Shown one piece after another: positions 1 to 11,046 of a stretch of DNA of 64,000 bases. Source of the stretch: Phyto melanocephala. Its lineage: Eukaryota; Arthropoda; Insecta; Diptera; Rhinophoridae. The notes under the pieces were generated by a model that had not been told where the DNA came from, did no database searches, and was given only the letters and a program-made list of their open reading frames with translations. A program made the translations under genes and the position numbers. Positions within the stretch are counted from its first letter, which is position 1. The number at the start of each line of letters is the position of its first letter. Location of the stretch: contig OW799236.1 of the NCBI GenBank assembly GCA_941918925.1, positions 98,596,562 to 98,660,561 on the forward strand. Reading direction: 5' to 3'.

Positions 1-237
1 TAAAGTCAGATGTAAAAAACATGCCGTATATTACAGTCTTAAGAAGAACAGCCTTAAGAAGTACTGACTGAAGTAATGACTTGATTTATAATACGTAAGT
101 ACTTATTTTCAGACATTTGCTTAGATACACACACAATACAAGTTTTTTGTTGAGAAATTTGCTAGAAGCCACTTAAATACTTTTTATAATTCTCATTTAG
201 TTTAACACGCTTAGGGTATAAGTAAAGCAAAGCATTT

Positions 238-805
238 CATTGACAAATTGATCAGGGAATGCTTTGATAGAATAGATTCTATTGAAATTGTCCAAATGAA
301 TAGATATTTGTCCCCGGTGGACCTTTTAACCCTTAGAGGAGCTGGTTTCCTTTATGAGGGTGCTGATCTCATGTTCTATCATAGGAGAATTCGCACGCTA
401 GATTCAAGTGACTCTGTGTATAACACTGCTCAGTAGACTATTGCCTTTTCTATTGTGTATATTTCCTTCTATCCTTAGCATAAGTAACCTTTAAGTAGTT
501 TGTAAGCTTTTTAACTTAAGTTATATAAATAAGTTCTAGTTCATAAGTTTTTATAATATGAGATAATCCCCTTTTTGATCCCTTTTTTGGGGAATTTAAA
601 GCAAGAGCCAAGTAGATTAATGTAAGAATGACGTAGCTAAGCTATAATATACATATGTGTAATAGTAAAGTCCTTGAAAAATATGTTAGTATGTAAGGAA
701 AACAGTAAAAATGTATTAGTTTTCTAGATTAAGAAACTAAATTTTATGTAATGAATTTAATGGGAATTAATAAAATATCAATCAATCAATCATTGACAAA
801 TTGAT
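238..805 (+). mobile_element. 5'-truncated non-LTR retrotransposon with TSD
   Basis: A 538-bp insert (253-790) is flanked by a 15-bp direct repeat, cattgacaaattgat, at 238-252 and 791-805. The insert ends in aataaaatat followed by a (tcaa)n tail that abuts the downstream repeat. A target duplication of this size with a short-repeat 3' tail is the hallmark of target-primed reverse transcription. A 62-codon open frame (248-436) runs through the 5' part and may be the end of the reverse transcriptase, but I do not recognise it. The clade is undetermined. Confidence 0.65.
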
Positions 806-1057
806 GAGTTATAGATTTGTGGCTCTATTATCGAAATCAACCAAAGTATAGTGGCGTTGCCAGTTGCCAAAATTACATTACGTATGGCAACTAGCGAATG
901 GCAGTTGTCAATTTTAGTTGCTAAAAAGGGGATTTTCGGCAACCGTTTATTTCTGGTTGCTGTGTAATTTTTTAAAAGAAGAAAAAGTAAAATTTAAAGG
1001 TAATTAAATACTTTTTTATAAATTAGTCATATTTTTAACATTATATATTTTTTTCGC

Positions 1058-1153
1058 ATGTTTGTAGGATTCATGATGGTTAAAATTACCACAAAACAAC
1101 AATTCGAAATTTTAATTGAGCAAATGGAAGCTAACACAAATGTTGCTCGTGGT
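1058..1153 (+). pseudogene. Myb/SANT-like (zeste-type) DNA-binding protein, 5' fragment
   Basis: The frame encodes KITTKQQFEILIEQMEAN and a few further residues, matching the first helix of the Myb/SANT-like DNA-binding domain found in zeste-like regulators and in the second protein of Harbinger elements. After about residue 32 the reading continues as antisense of the transposase, so the open frame to 1276 is only partly real. The remainder of the domain was lost in the internal deletion. Confidence 0.6.
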
Positions 1154-1155
1154 GT

Positions 1156-1618
1156 GCGGTTTTTTCCTCCTCTGTTAATTTGGAAACAATCCAAATTTGA
1201 CAAAGCTTTTGCTCTATTAGGTGGACAACTTCAGTCAAAACCACCGACAATGTGGGTTAAGCCATACCGAGGTTGAAGTCATTGCCATGCGACTTTTGAA
1301 AACGTCCCTCAGCAAAAAACCTCAAAGCTGCACACACTTTTAAAAGTGGGGGTATTGCTGTTGATCGATGGCTTTTTCTAAATTCATTTTTTAAAGCTTC
1401 CACTAAATAAACAACGGCGTCTTTTGGAAGCCGAAAATACGCCTTAAAGCTAAGATGAACAATTGATTATTGAAAATTATTCTAAACTAAAAATCTATTT
1501 ACAGAACAGATGGTAATTCTAAGGGATTAAAGTTATCTCCTAAATTTCTTCTAATAGATGCCACGTTTTGCACTTCTTGCTGCTCTTCATCAAAAAATAG
1601 TTCCACTGAACTTATCAT
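1156..1618 (-). pseudogene. Harbinger transposase (HARBI1-like), truncated
   Basis: Reading leftward from ATG at 1618, exon 1 (1618-1503) encodes an acidic N-terminus ending SIRRNLGDNFNPLELPSV. A 53-bp GT-AG intron (1502-1450) follows, then exon 2 continues FKAYFRLPKDAVVYLVEAL, later AIPPLLKVCAALRFFAEG and FQKSHGNDFNLGMA. These match conserved N-terminal blocks of Harbinger nucleases in order. A stop (minus-strand TAA, 1259-1257) replaces what is usually Gln before PTLSVVLTEV. The frame stays similar to about 1160 and then ends; the DDE catalytic region is absent, so the gene is dead. Confidence 0.75.
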
Positions 1619-1929
1619 TATTTAAAATTAAATTTTTATTGTGGAAATTTACCTCAGTATATTCAATTGTTTACAATTACTAAAGTTGCTGAAATGTCAA
1701 TATAAAGCTTATCGATAACTTCATGGCAACTGACAAAAGTTGCAACACATAATGTTAATTTTAACATCAGTGGCGTTGCCTGTTTTCAATGCAACTGAAC
1801 TTTGGTTGCTTTCCGTAATAGACCCATTGCACTGATTTTTAAATTTCAAATTAACGTATCGCAGAATAATCTAACCAAATTTTCATTCTTAAAAGAACCG
1901 TCCATAATAGTAATGGGTTATTTAGGTTA

Positions 1930-2197
1930 TTAAAATCAAGTACTTCTTTATTGCTATAAAAGTAAGTACTATTTAAAAGCGACCGCAGTAAGTAATTATA
2001 CGAGTCCCTATTTGTAAGCGTGGGTGGTAAGTACTTCTTTAAGTTCCTTTTTGTAAGCGAGTGTGGTAAGTACTTGCCTCCAATCACAGCGCCTTGTTAA
2101 AATAATGGGTTTAGATGACAAATTGTAAGAAGTGAATAACTGTTTTCTAGTACTTTCAACTCATTATTTTGTAATGTGTTATTTTGCTGGGAAGCTC
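1930..2197. repeat. Dispersed repeat with 39-bp internal units
   Basis: The stretch contains tandem 39-bp units built around tttgtaagcg.g.gtggtaagtac (unit starts near 2007 and 2046, plus a diverged one before). The same block, including its distinctive end ttgtaatgtgttatttt then a ctggg motif, recurs at 62693-62935. It is therefore a dispersed repeat of unknown class. Confidence 0.6.
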
Positions 2198-2815
2198 CGA
2201 ACAAAATTATTTTTAATATATTTAAAATTAAAGACAAGACATCGAAATTTAAAAATTTTCAAAAACGACCTAAATTTCCACCATTTAGAATTAGATTTAA
2301 GAAAAAAAAAAAATTATTTATAAATTATGTTTATAATTCTTAGTAATCTATGATAAAATTGAATAAAAGATGGCATGAAAAAATTTAAATAGATAAAAAG
2401 TTTTAATAATAAATTAGTATCAATTTTTACAACAAACAAACAAAATCAACATTTAGAAGCATTGATAATTTTGCTGCTGTGTATAACCCGTGTAAATTTT
2501 AATCACTTTAATAATGAAGAATCTATTCAAATTGATTGCTCAAAAACTTATGCAAATGAGAACCACTTTGAACTACGTCCAGTTTTTATTCTTCTTTTTT
2601 TGCTTGAAATATATGTATGTAAATATACATACAAAAATATTTAGAATTTTTTAAAATTGTATATATTAAGAACTTTTTTTAAATTATTTCAATTTGACAG
2701 ATAAAGGTAGAACAAAAGTTGATTGTTTACAAATCTACTTCCGCTATTTGTAAGCTTTGTCGAGAGGTATTTATCAAAGTGTCGTTTAAAGTGGGATTTA
2801 GCATATACACACCAA

Positions 2816-2870
2816 GTATGTATGTATGTATGTATGTATGTATGTATGTATGTATGTATGTATGTATGTA
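2816..2870. repeat. (GTAT)n microsatellite
   Basis: About thirteen uninterrupted copies of the tetranucleotide gtat/tgta are visible. Open frames read through it on both strands (Met-Tyr-Val-Cys runs) are repeat artefacts. Confidence 0.95.
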
Positions 2871-3224
2871 TATGTGCATGTACATACATACATATGCATA
2901 TGTATTTCTTTCCAGCGATAAAAGTCAAAAGAGCTTTTTATTTCAGGCCTTTGGAAGCAGAACTTACACCTTCTTTTAGATTTATAATCTCATTCTACCC
3001 TTCCAGGGCTTCAAAGCCTTTTAGATGGCCGCCGAACTCCTTTTAAAAGATCTATGTAATAGTCATTCTAACTCTCCTTCTATTAGAAGAAAAGAAAGGT
3101 GCACATTCTCGTGTGTATTTTTTAGTTTTTGTATTCTTAGCAACAACAACAAAATGTAGAAACCGTTACTAAAACCAGATAAAATTAAAAGAAATCTAAA
3201 AATTATAAAATAAATAAAAATTAA

Positions 3225-3961
3225 CCCTTAAATGCATATCGTACCATATATGGTACATCTCTTTTATCGTACAATATTCCAACCATGTGAATAAAAATGT
3301 AATTTAGTACAGTTGAAAGCAATGCTGACAATTTTACTCTTCATAAAAATACCGTTATAACTCTCTCACCATTTAGTTTACTTAATAATAACATTCTAAA
3401 GTGGTCACATGTTTTTTTTGCACATAATTTTAAAATCAAATTTCAGTAGTGAATAACGAAATAAAAAATTTATTTATTCGTCTGTAGGTAAGTGTTTGTG
3501 TATAAATTATAGGCTTATTTAAGTAATTATAATAAATCTTGCCCCATTTTGTACTTTAGAATAGTTTTTTTTTCTCAATTTTTCTAGGTACCTTATATGG
3601 TACACCATGCACCAGCGCATGAATTTTTATTGTGTTAGATGTCAGTTATTTTTTACAATTTTTTTATAGTTATTATTTATTAAGATATGGATGGCTTTTT
3701 TATTGATGGAAAGAAGTACAATGCAAATGAGGTTGCTGATATGCTTCATGATGGTGATGATGAAGTGTTGTGTGTACCTAACAATGGCAAGAATGCATGA
3801 TGTACCATATATGGTACGGATAAAAAATGTCTATTTTTCCGATTTTCCGAAAAAAGTGTTTATTTCTCAAAAAAAATAATGATGAATTCGTGATTAGCGA
3901 GCGGTTTTACATTAAAGTAGGTTAGTATCCATGCAAGGAGCTGACCTCATGCATTTAAGGG
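3225..3961 (+). mobile_element. Non-autonomous piggyBac-type element
   Basis: The 737-bp element has 13-bp perfect terminal inverted repeats (CCCTTAAATGCAT at 3225-3237; its complement at 3949-3961) and is flanked by TTAA on both sides (3221-3224, 3962-3965). TTAA duplication with a CCC-starting repeat is diagnostic for piggyBac. It retains only the start of a transposase frame. Three copies of the 16-bp palindrome GTACCATATATGGTAC, one with a central change, lie at 3241-3256, 3588-3603 and 3802-3817. Confidence 0.85.
3687..3800 (+). pseudogene. piggyBac transposase N-terminal remnant
   Basis: A 37-codon frame begins MDGFFIDGKKYNANEVADML and is strongly acidic, as piggyBac transposase N-termini are. 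It stops at 3798-3800, just before the third palindrome. The catalytic DDD domain is absent, so this is the start of the transposase left in a deletion derivative. Assignment rests on the position inside a TTAA-flanked element more than on sequence identity. Confidence 0.55.
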
Positions 3962-3965
3962 TTAA

Positions 3966-5230
3966 AAATATGTAAACACGAATTAATTTAGTTGTGGTTC
4001 AAGCTTCTTAATAGTGAATTTTACAATGCTGAGCAGGAAAAAAGGAAAAAGAAAAATATGTATGAAAAATTAAAACTAGAACGCGTAAAAAAAATTAAAA
4101 AAAAATAATCAAAATTTTGTTTAAAATTTGTAAATCACAAAGTTTTTAACAGGTCTTCACACAAAGAGTTTCAAAGGGGCCTTCATCAGAAGGTCTTTTG
4201 AAGCTCCGTTTTTAGAAGCGGTTAAGAAATTCATTCTGGCTCTATATCCAAACGCGTGTAACAAATAAATGAATTTACAATGGATATTAGAGTTCTGTGT
4301 CCGCTTCTAAGGCCGCTAAATAAGGCCTTTTATAAGGCCTGCTTACCCCTACTTTTTACCACTGGCTTATTAATATATGTATGTACATGCATAAGAGCAT
4401 ATACATATGTGTGTTGTATCTTACATATTTACTGCTTGGTTTTTTCTTATTAATACACACAAGTTTTGTACACATATGATATTACCAATAATATTACTTA
4501 CTCCAAAAATTTATGCTAATTAAAAAAATTTATCATAAATATTATAGTACTCTATGAATATCTATTTTATTTATGTAAAAGTTTACAATGACACTTAATA
4601 ATATCATCATATACATACATATGTATACATATAGGCCATATTTTTTATAAACATAAATCATTAGATTTAGAATTTTATAGCAGTCTCCTGCCAAAGAACT
4701 ACTGAACCAAATTTTGCATCTTTTTCTAAATGTTCCTTTCGATTTACAGATGCATTTCAGAATACTTTTGGATACCGGATTACGAATTTTATTTTTATGA
4801 GTAAATCGAACTCATATTCAGAAAATACTTTGGTTTAGCGACGCTGCAACAAATTTAATTTGCGTACTCAACAATAACAGTCTTCTGCAAACAGTGAATT
4901 TAAATATAAAAAGCATATTTTTCTAAAATTGAATACATTAAATAAGATTTATCGCTTGGAAATATGTTAAAAAAATAAATTAAAATTAAAAAACTCATTG
5001 CTCGAAATCTTTAAAAATAATATCGTGTAAAGAGCATAACATTTTTACTCTTAAATAATATTATAACGCGGTGTCATACAGGTTGGGTCATTATGACCTA
5101 CAATTCTATAACTTTGTTGTACAATTAAATGTAGCTATCAGATAAAACAGTAATTTTAATATACGTACATACATAAACATGTGTACTTATTTTCGACAAA
5201 TATAAGCAATTTATAAAGTAAAGAAATATA
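3966..5230. other. AT-rich intergenic stretch
   Basis: No coding pattern or TE hallmark was recognised. There are short (tacatac)n-like runs near 4380 and 4610 and a small inverted repeat of ggcctttataaggcc type near 4330. Confidence 0.5.
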
Positions 5231-5537
5231 AACTAGTAAGAGCACTACATTCGGCTGTACCGAATTTTTTGTACCCACCACTAAGTTTATGTACTTTTAT
5301 CGAAAAAAATTATTATTTTGTTATTAACTGTAATCGCTATGGAATAATCTCTTTATACTAAAATATAAATCATTTCCTTTGTATAACTTCGATTTGCTAG
5401 TAAAATATTTTTGTAAATTTAATCTTTCAATGAAAGTAAGCATTAAAGTAGGCGTCTCAATATAGTTTCTGCTAATATATACAACTTAGATATTTCAATA
5501 TAGTCCTTAATTCTTCCAAAAACTTTGTCTATAGAGA

Positions 5538-6020
5538 AATTATATGAATTTATATATACATGTAGGGGGGATATCAAAGCAGACCTCTTTCATAAACTGG
5601 TCCCTTTTCGACCCCCTTCGTTACCCAGAGATTACAAGGTTACCCCGATCTCTCTGAGTCCCGTGCCGTTCACATTGCAGACTGATGATTATCTACAATC
5701 CTCATCATAGAGTCCTTTGTAATCGCCAGCATCTGCCCCAGACTAATTTCCCCCATAGCACTCACATTCAACGTGTGCCTGACAGTGATACTAAGTCTAT
5801 TGCCAGCCATTGCCGGACATTTGCATACCACATGCACCGCTGTCTCAGCAGTCTCAAGGCACATTCTGCAAGCATCATCCTCCACAACCCCGATCCTGTG
5901 CAGATGATATTTGAAGTTGCTATGCCCTGTGATCAAAGCAGTTATCCAGCTTAGGTACCTCCGATTATATCCGAGTACCCTGACTGCATTTCTGCCAAGG
6001 GGCCTAATTATATGAATTTA
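5538..6020 (-). mobile_element. 5'-truncated non-LTR retrotransposon fragment inside A1
   Basis: A 453-bp insert (5553-6005) is flanked by aattatatgaattta at 5538-5552 and 6006-6020, which is a 15-bp target duplication. Minus-strand reading gives a continuous frame from about 6004 to 5670: NRRYLSWITALITGHSNFKY, then HLHRIGVVEDDACRMCLETA and CKCPA. The Cys/His arrangement is the C-terminal zinc-binding region of R1/Jockey-type ORF2 proteins. The 3' end lies at the left with no poly(A). Confidence 0.75.
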
Positions 6021-6283
6021 AGACAAGGCATTAAATGGGAGGTAAGCGTTAAAGTGGGCGTGTCGCCTTCATTTTCTGGCACAACAATGACAAAGACTAG
6101 AAAGGTATATGTACGAAATTTCACCATCATAACTCGAATTTTGTAATTATATGAATTTAAGATAAGGCATTAAATGGGAGGTAAGCGTTAAAGTGGGCGT
6201 GTCACCTTCATTTTCTGGCACAACAATGACAAAGACTAGAAAGGTATATGTACGAAATTTCACCATCATAACTCGAATTTTGT
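6006..6283. repeat. 139-bp tandem duplication
   Basis: Two nearly identical 139-bp units (6006-6144 and 6145-6283) each begin aattatatgaatttaaga and end cgaattttgt. Each unit starts with the same 15 bases that form the adjacent LINE target duplication. Confidence 0.85.
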
Positions 6284-6873
6284 CGGTTTTATGAGCTTTT
6301 AAATTTCATTAACAGTAGATTACGTGGAAAGTAGGCGTGTCGAAAAAGCTTCTGCTAATAAATACAACTTAGATATTTCAATATAGTCCTTTATTCTTCC
6401 ATTTCCATCTTTATTTATAGAGAAATTATATGAACTTGAGATAAAGCGTTATATGGGAGGTGGGCGTGTCACATTTATTTTCCGGTAGTACAAAGCCTTT
6501 GACCAAAAAGCAATGTTTGCAAAATTTTGGAATCATACATCTAATTTTGTCAGTTTTATTACGTTTTGAATTTTTAATATACCGAAAGACCTACTCTTGC
6601 ATTACGAGCTATAACTCTCTTCCTAATATTCGGATTTAGCCCAATTTTCAATACCAATCAAACCATGTGTAAAAGAAATATTTTGGTAAAATTAAATCCC
6701 CCTAACTTTTTCGGTCCGACCTCTATCGTGCTTTGAGCAGACGGATCATCATAAAATGAAACCCTGATTCAGAAAATATATACTTTACGGGGTCTAAAAT
6801 GGATATTTCGATTTGTTACAAACGGAATGACAAAATGAATATATCCCTACCATTTTTTTGGTGGCGGGTATAA

Positions 6874-8169
6874 CAATTGCCTTTAAATATCAGTAAAACA
6901 ATACAAATTTCCTGGTGGGTGTAGCGAAGCGCACCGGGTTAGCTAAATAGTTCTAAATAAAATTGAATTTTCCTAAAACACCAACGAGCAATTTTTGAAA
7001 ACAATTTTTAAAATTTTTTAAAGTTATTTAAAAATAAATATGCAGAGTTTTAATAGCTAAAGTCTTTAGTGTGTGTGTGATTTGTTACGATAACAGTTTA
7101 AATTTTATTTGAAATTAATAAAAAATACAGGGAGTTACATTATTATTAAAATATTCCCGAATTTCCACTGGAGTTTTTTTAGACGTGTTTCTTGTGTATC
7201 GCAATTTTAGGGCTGCCTAAACCGTTAAATTTACACTTTTATGCGCTACAGTATAAAATGTATGGTGTAGTAAGTCACTACTACCAACACCTAAAAAATT
7301 TATGTTCATTTTATTTTACAATAATATTTACCGTATTTTTTAGTATTCAAATTTGTTTTATTTGTTTATTATGGCTTATTATGGAATTGAAATACAAAAC
7401 AAAACTCATTCTCATTAATGTGGAGACGTTGAACTTCAATTAACACCTAAAGTCACAGAGTGCCATCATTATTATTGGTGATTTTTTTTTCTACTTTCTC
7501 TAAGTAGGTAGTTTGTATTTATTTAAGCAAAAAAAAAAAAACAAAAAAAAATAGCAAACTAAACAAATAAATTTATTATGTAGCATTGTGAATAAAATGG
7601 TAAATGTTAGGAATGGTCTTTTAGAGGGACTGTTGGTGTTAATTTTTTTGTTAGCTTGTGTTACAAAGTAATTTGAAAGAGTTTTGAAGCGGATATTATT
7701 TTGAACGTATTCAATTTTTTCTTTATAAAACAAGTTCGTTTAGTTTAAACAGATTTTTTTATACCTATAAGCGATTATTTATTTGCTTTTGTAATTTAAG
7801 CCGAGTTCGAATGATAGTTGGTAGCTCGTTTAAAACGTATTGGTAAATTTGTTTATTTTTTAAGATAAACAAATAAGATAGTAAAGTACACTAGAGTGGA
7901 ATACTTTTTGCATGTGACTCTTGTTAAATGTTTAATAAAGTATTTAACTTCGTACTTAGTTAAAAAAAAATTAAAGACATAACTTTATCACTGGCATTTT
8001 TTTCTGACAGCCTTTTAAAATGGCCATGAAATTTTCGGAGTAAAATTTCAAAATTTTTCATTTATTTATTTTGTAATTACTAGGTTTTGAATTTTAAATG
8101 AACCTTAAAAACCAATGTTGTATTGTGTCTATTATGTTTTCTATTTATGTACACACATATGTATGTTAG
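6874..8169. other. AT-rich intergenic stretch
   Basis: No gene or named element was recognised. Long A/T runs and frequent in-frame stops occur on both strands, and open frames near 7192-7443 and 7500-7733 look compositional. Confidence 0.4.
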
Positions 8170-8300
8170 GTGTGTCTTTGAAGACCTATAGAACTTTCGA
8201 TCAAGACAACTGCGACACTAGCTGTCATGCTAATAGTGTGTTAGACTTTTTTCAAGAGACTTTGGCAAATCAAAGTGCTGCAGCAAAACATAAATCGTAA
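8170..8300 (+). other. Possible terminal coding exon
   Basis: After a possible acceptor (tatgttag at 8162-8169) an open frame of 42 codons reads VSLKTYRTFDQDNCDTSCHA and ends LANQSAAAKHKS with a TAA stop at 8298-8300. Its balanced amino-acid composition contrasts with the AT-rich surroundings. I do not recognise the protein. It could be the last exon of a plus-strand gene starting outside the window, or a fragment of an unknown mobile element, since a mariner remnant begins shortly after. Confidence 0.25.
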
Positions 8301-8399
8301 ATATTTACTTTCGAAATTTGCGTTCTGTTCGCTAAGCTTATAGAAATTTCGTTAGGTTTATGGGGCGCATAATCGTGTATCTAAACAGATATCATGATC

Positions 8400-8850
8400 A
8401 CATTTATTCGATGCGCATAGAAGAAGCCAACGCCGCTGTGTGCGAGAGTGTAACAAAGGGCTTGAATTTATCGTCCGACGCTTGTCTCAGCAACTCAGTC
8501 TTGTGATTCATTAACTTTATTCCTCATGGCATTGGAAATCATTTGAATGGTTCCAGCAAGACGGCGCAACATGCCACATAGTGCGTTAAGTCCTCACTTT
8601 GTTGTGCAAAATGAAATGGACCCCTTTTGTGGAAGTACGTCAAACCTCTGATCTCTGTGATAAGCCATCAACAATTGATCATTTAGAAGTCAACTTTCAT
8701 CGCACTATTGTCGAAATAAGACCAGTTATGCTCTCGAAAAAAATGGTAAAGAAATTGGTCCACCAGGATGAACTTCATGAGGCGCAGTCGAGGAGACCAT
8801 ATGCTAGAAATTATTTTTATATATTTTATTCAATACAATTTGTGAGCTAA
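8400..8850 (+). pseudogene. mariner transposase remnant, decayed
   Basis: Frame-shifted pieces of a mariner transposase are visible in order: EEANAAVCESVTKGL followed by VRRLSQQLSLV in another frame (DNA-binding region), then FQQDGATCH at 8551 (second catalytic Asp block), then FLWKYVKPLI and DKPSTIDHLEVN (C-terminal region). The middle third is missing, and frameshifts and stops are frequent. Ends were not found. Confidence 0.75.
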
Positions 8851-8870
8851 TAACGCCAACATTTTCTTTA

Positions 8871-9540
8871 TACACTAAAGAAAGCATTCTATATTTAGAA
8901 TTCGAGATTTCATTAACCTTTTTTTATTTTTATTCGGAAAAGCGGAAATAAAACAAAATTTTATTTAAGTAAGATCCATTATAAGTATAGGTCAACGGTT
9001 TTAAGTCAACCTTGAAACATATGAGTGTGAGAATGTGTATTAAAAAGATTCTAAGCTAAATAATCAGTTCGTTTAGATTGGCTCTAGTTTTCTGAATACT
9101 CCGTTTAATCGAAAATGATTGTGTTTCACTTATATAATTCTTTTGACAAAACAACTTGTTCCGAATTTCGAAAGCAAATAAAAAAACCATAATTTAAATC
9201 ATTAATTTTGATATGGTAGCTCTTATTCTTATAGTTAATAGCAAGACTAGTGTAAACGAATCGGAATTCTGGATTTGTTGACAAAAAATTATTAATCTAA
9301 CTTTTGTTTTTAAAAAAGAGAGATCAAAGAATCTTGGCGATTTTGCTTTAATGGTTAAGAAACTTGAGCATTTTTTTATCTTAATCTAAAATGTTTTGTC
9401 AAAAGTTTTCAGCTTTTGTCAAGAACCTATTTAGGTGAGACATAAAATTGTTAGTTAAACTATTTTCAAGCTGTACGAATATTCACGTTAAACCAATTAT
9501 GTCCAAAATTTAAATTTTTTGGAAATTTGGAAATTTTCTG
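8871..9540. other. AT-rich intergenic stretch
   Basis: I see no genes, terminal repeats or known TE motifs in this stretch. Confidence 0.4.
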
Positions 9541-10230
9541 AAATTTTGAAAAAATTGGTTTTTAGTCAAAGGCTTTGAACTTACGGAAAATAAATGTGAC
9601 ACGCCCACTTTTACGCCCACCTCCCATATAACCCTTTATCTCAAATTCATATAATTTCTCTATGGACAAAATTTTTGGAAGAATAAAGGACTCTATATTG
9701 AAATATCTGAGTGAAGTTTATTGGCAAAAACTTTTTTGACACGCCTGCTATAACGCCCATTTTTCACGTAATCTACTGTTCATGAAATTTAAAAGCTCAT
9801 AAGACCAACAAAATTAGAGGTGTGATGATGAAATTTCGCACATATAGGTTCCTACTTAATGTCATTTTTATGTCAGAAATTAAAGATAACACGCCCACTT
9901 TAACGCCTACCTCCCATATAACGCTTTATCTTAAATTCATATATTTTTTCTATGGACAAAGTTTTAGGAAGAATAAAGGACTATATTGAAATATCTAAGT
10001 TGAATTTATTAGCAAAAACTACATTGACACGCCTACTTTAACGCCCACTTTCATTTAAATACTAAATTAACGAAAATAATTTACTAGCATATGGAAGTTA
10101 TACAAAGAAAGTAAAACATTTTAGCGATTACAGTTAATAACAAAATAATAAAATCTCTGCTATAAAAGTACACAAATTGGTGGTGGTTATAAAAAATCCT
10201 GCACAGCCGAATATAATGCTCTTACTTGTT
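9541..10230 (-). repeat. Family A repeat, copy A2 (left part, inverted)
   Basis: This is a reverse-oriented family A segment from the element middle to its hairpin end (gcacagccgaatataatgct cttacttgtt at the right). It contains two tandem internal units with the cccacctcccatataac and tttctatggacaaa phrases. Confidence 0.75.
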
Positions 10231-10484
10231 AATATAACGATTTAGCGAATTTTCAATACCAAACAAACCTTGTGTATAAGAAATAATCTGGCAAAATTTG
10301 ATCCCCCTGCCTTTTTCTATTCAAGGTCTACGTGCTTTCAACAGACGGACGGACATAGCTAGATCGTTATAAAATGAAACCAGGACACCGAAAATATATA
10401 TTTAATGTGTTCTAAAATTGGTATATAAACGGAATGACAAAATAAATATATACTACCACACCATTTTTTTGGTGGTGAGTATAC
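10231..10484 (+). repeat. Family A repeat, copy A3 (right part)
   Basis: A forward-oriented family A right end (gatttagcgaattttcaata to ccatttttttggtggtgagtat) directly abuts the hairpin end of the inverted A2. Together they may be one element whose left two thirds are inverted. Confidence 0.7.
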
Positions 10485-11046
10485 GCACTTGTCTTATATG
10501 AAGTTCTTGATAAATTATGCATTGGACCCGCAAACTAACTTTTTGTTACTTATTTGACAGAAGTTTTTAATTCAAGTATTTTTTGCGTATACTTTTTGTT
10601 TGTATAAATTAAAATTTGTATAAACTTAAAAAAATAAAAAAAATAAATATTTTTTATGTTGCTGATTTTTATTTGGTCACAAATTTCTTTGTTGTAGCAA
10701 AAAGCAAATTATACAAGAAAGAAGAAAGAAAGAAGAAGGGTTTCTCTCTGAGAGAATAATTGGCGAAGAATATGAAAAAAACATTTTCTAAAACGCACCC
10801 AAGACGAGCATACAATCATATTATTTATTTTGAATGAAAATCAACAACAAAAACTTCAAGCATACATAAAATAATATGAAATTACACTGATATGCAATCA
10901 CTTTGAATTGGCCAAATATAAACTTGAATTGGCAAAATAAAAAAACTTTTTAATATTAATGTACATGTGTTTTTTGATTTCCAAAATTTTAAACTTTGCT
11001 ATTTGTTTTTACTAACTTCCAATACAAATGATAAAATATATAAAAT
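10485..11046. other. AT-rich intergenic stretch
   Basis: Nothing recognisable is present beyond a purine-rich run near 10715-10745. Confidence 0.4.

Larger units (their letters stand above)
841..1830. mobile_element. PIF/Harbinger element, internally deleted
   Basis: This stretch carries the 5' parts of both Harbinger genes facing each other: a Myb/SANT-like start on the plus strand and a HARBI1-like transposase on the minus strand. They meet near 1155-1165, where the 3' parts of both genes are missing. The flanks share short motifs (caaccaaagt near 839 and its complement near 1810; tggcgttgcc at both ends), which may be subterminal repeats. Exact ends and a 3-bp target duplication were not established. 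Confidence 0.7.
5231..6873 (+). repeat. Family A repeat, copy A1 (interrupted)
   Basis: The copy starts with the shared hairpin module (agtaagagcactacattcgg..ccgaat, then gtacccacca) and ends ccatttttttggtggcgggtataa, so TACCCACCA and its complement form the inner ends. Typical interior phrases are taaagtgggcgtgtcac, gaaattatatgaatttaag and cagacggatcatcataaaatg. A non-LTR insertion (5553-6005) and a 139-bp tandem duplication (6006-6144 / 6145-6283) interrupt it. Confidence 0.8.

Noticed and set aside
2689..3046. Overlapping open frames on both strands
   Set aside because: They are created by the (GTAT)n microsatellite, which has no stop in several frames.
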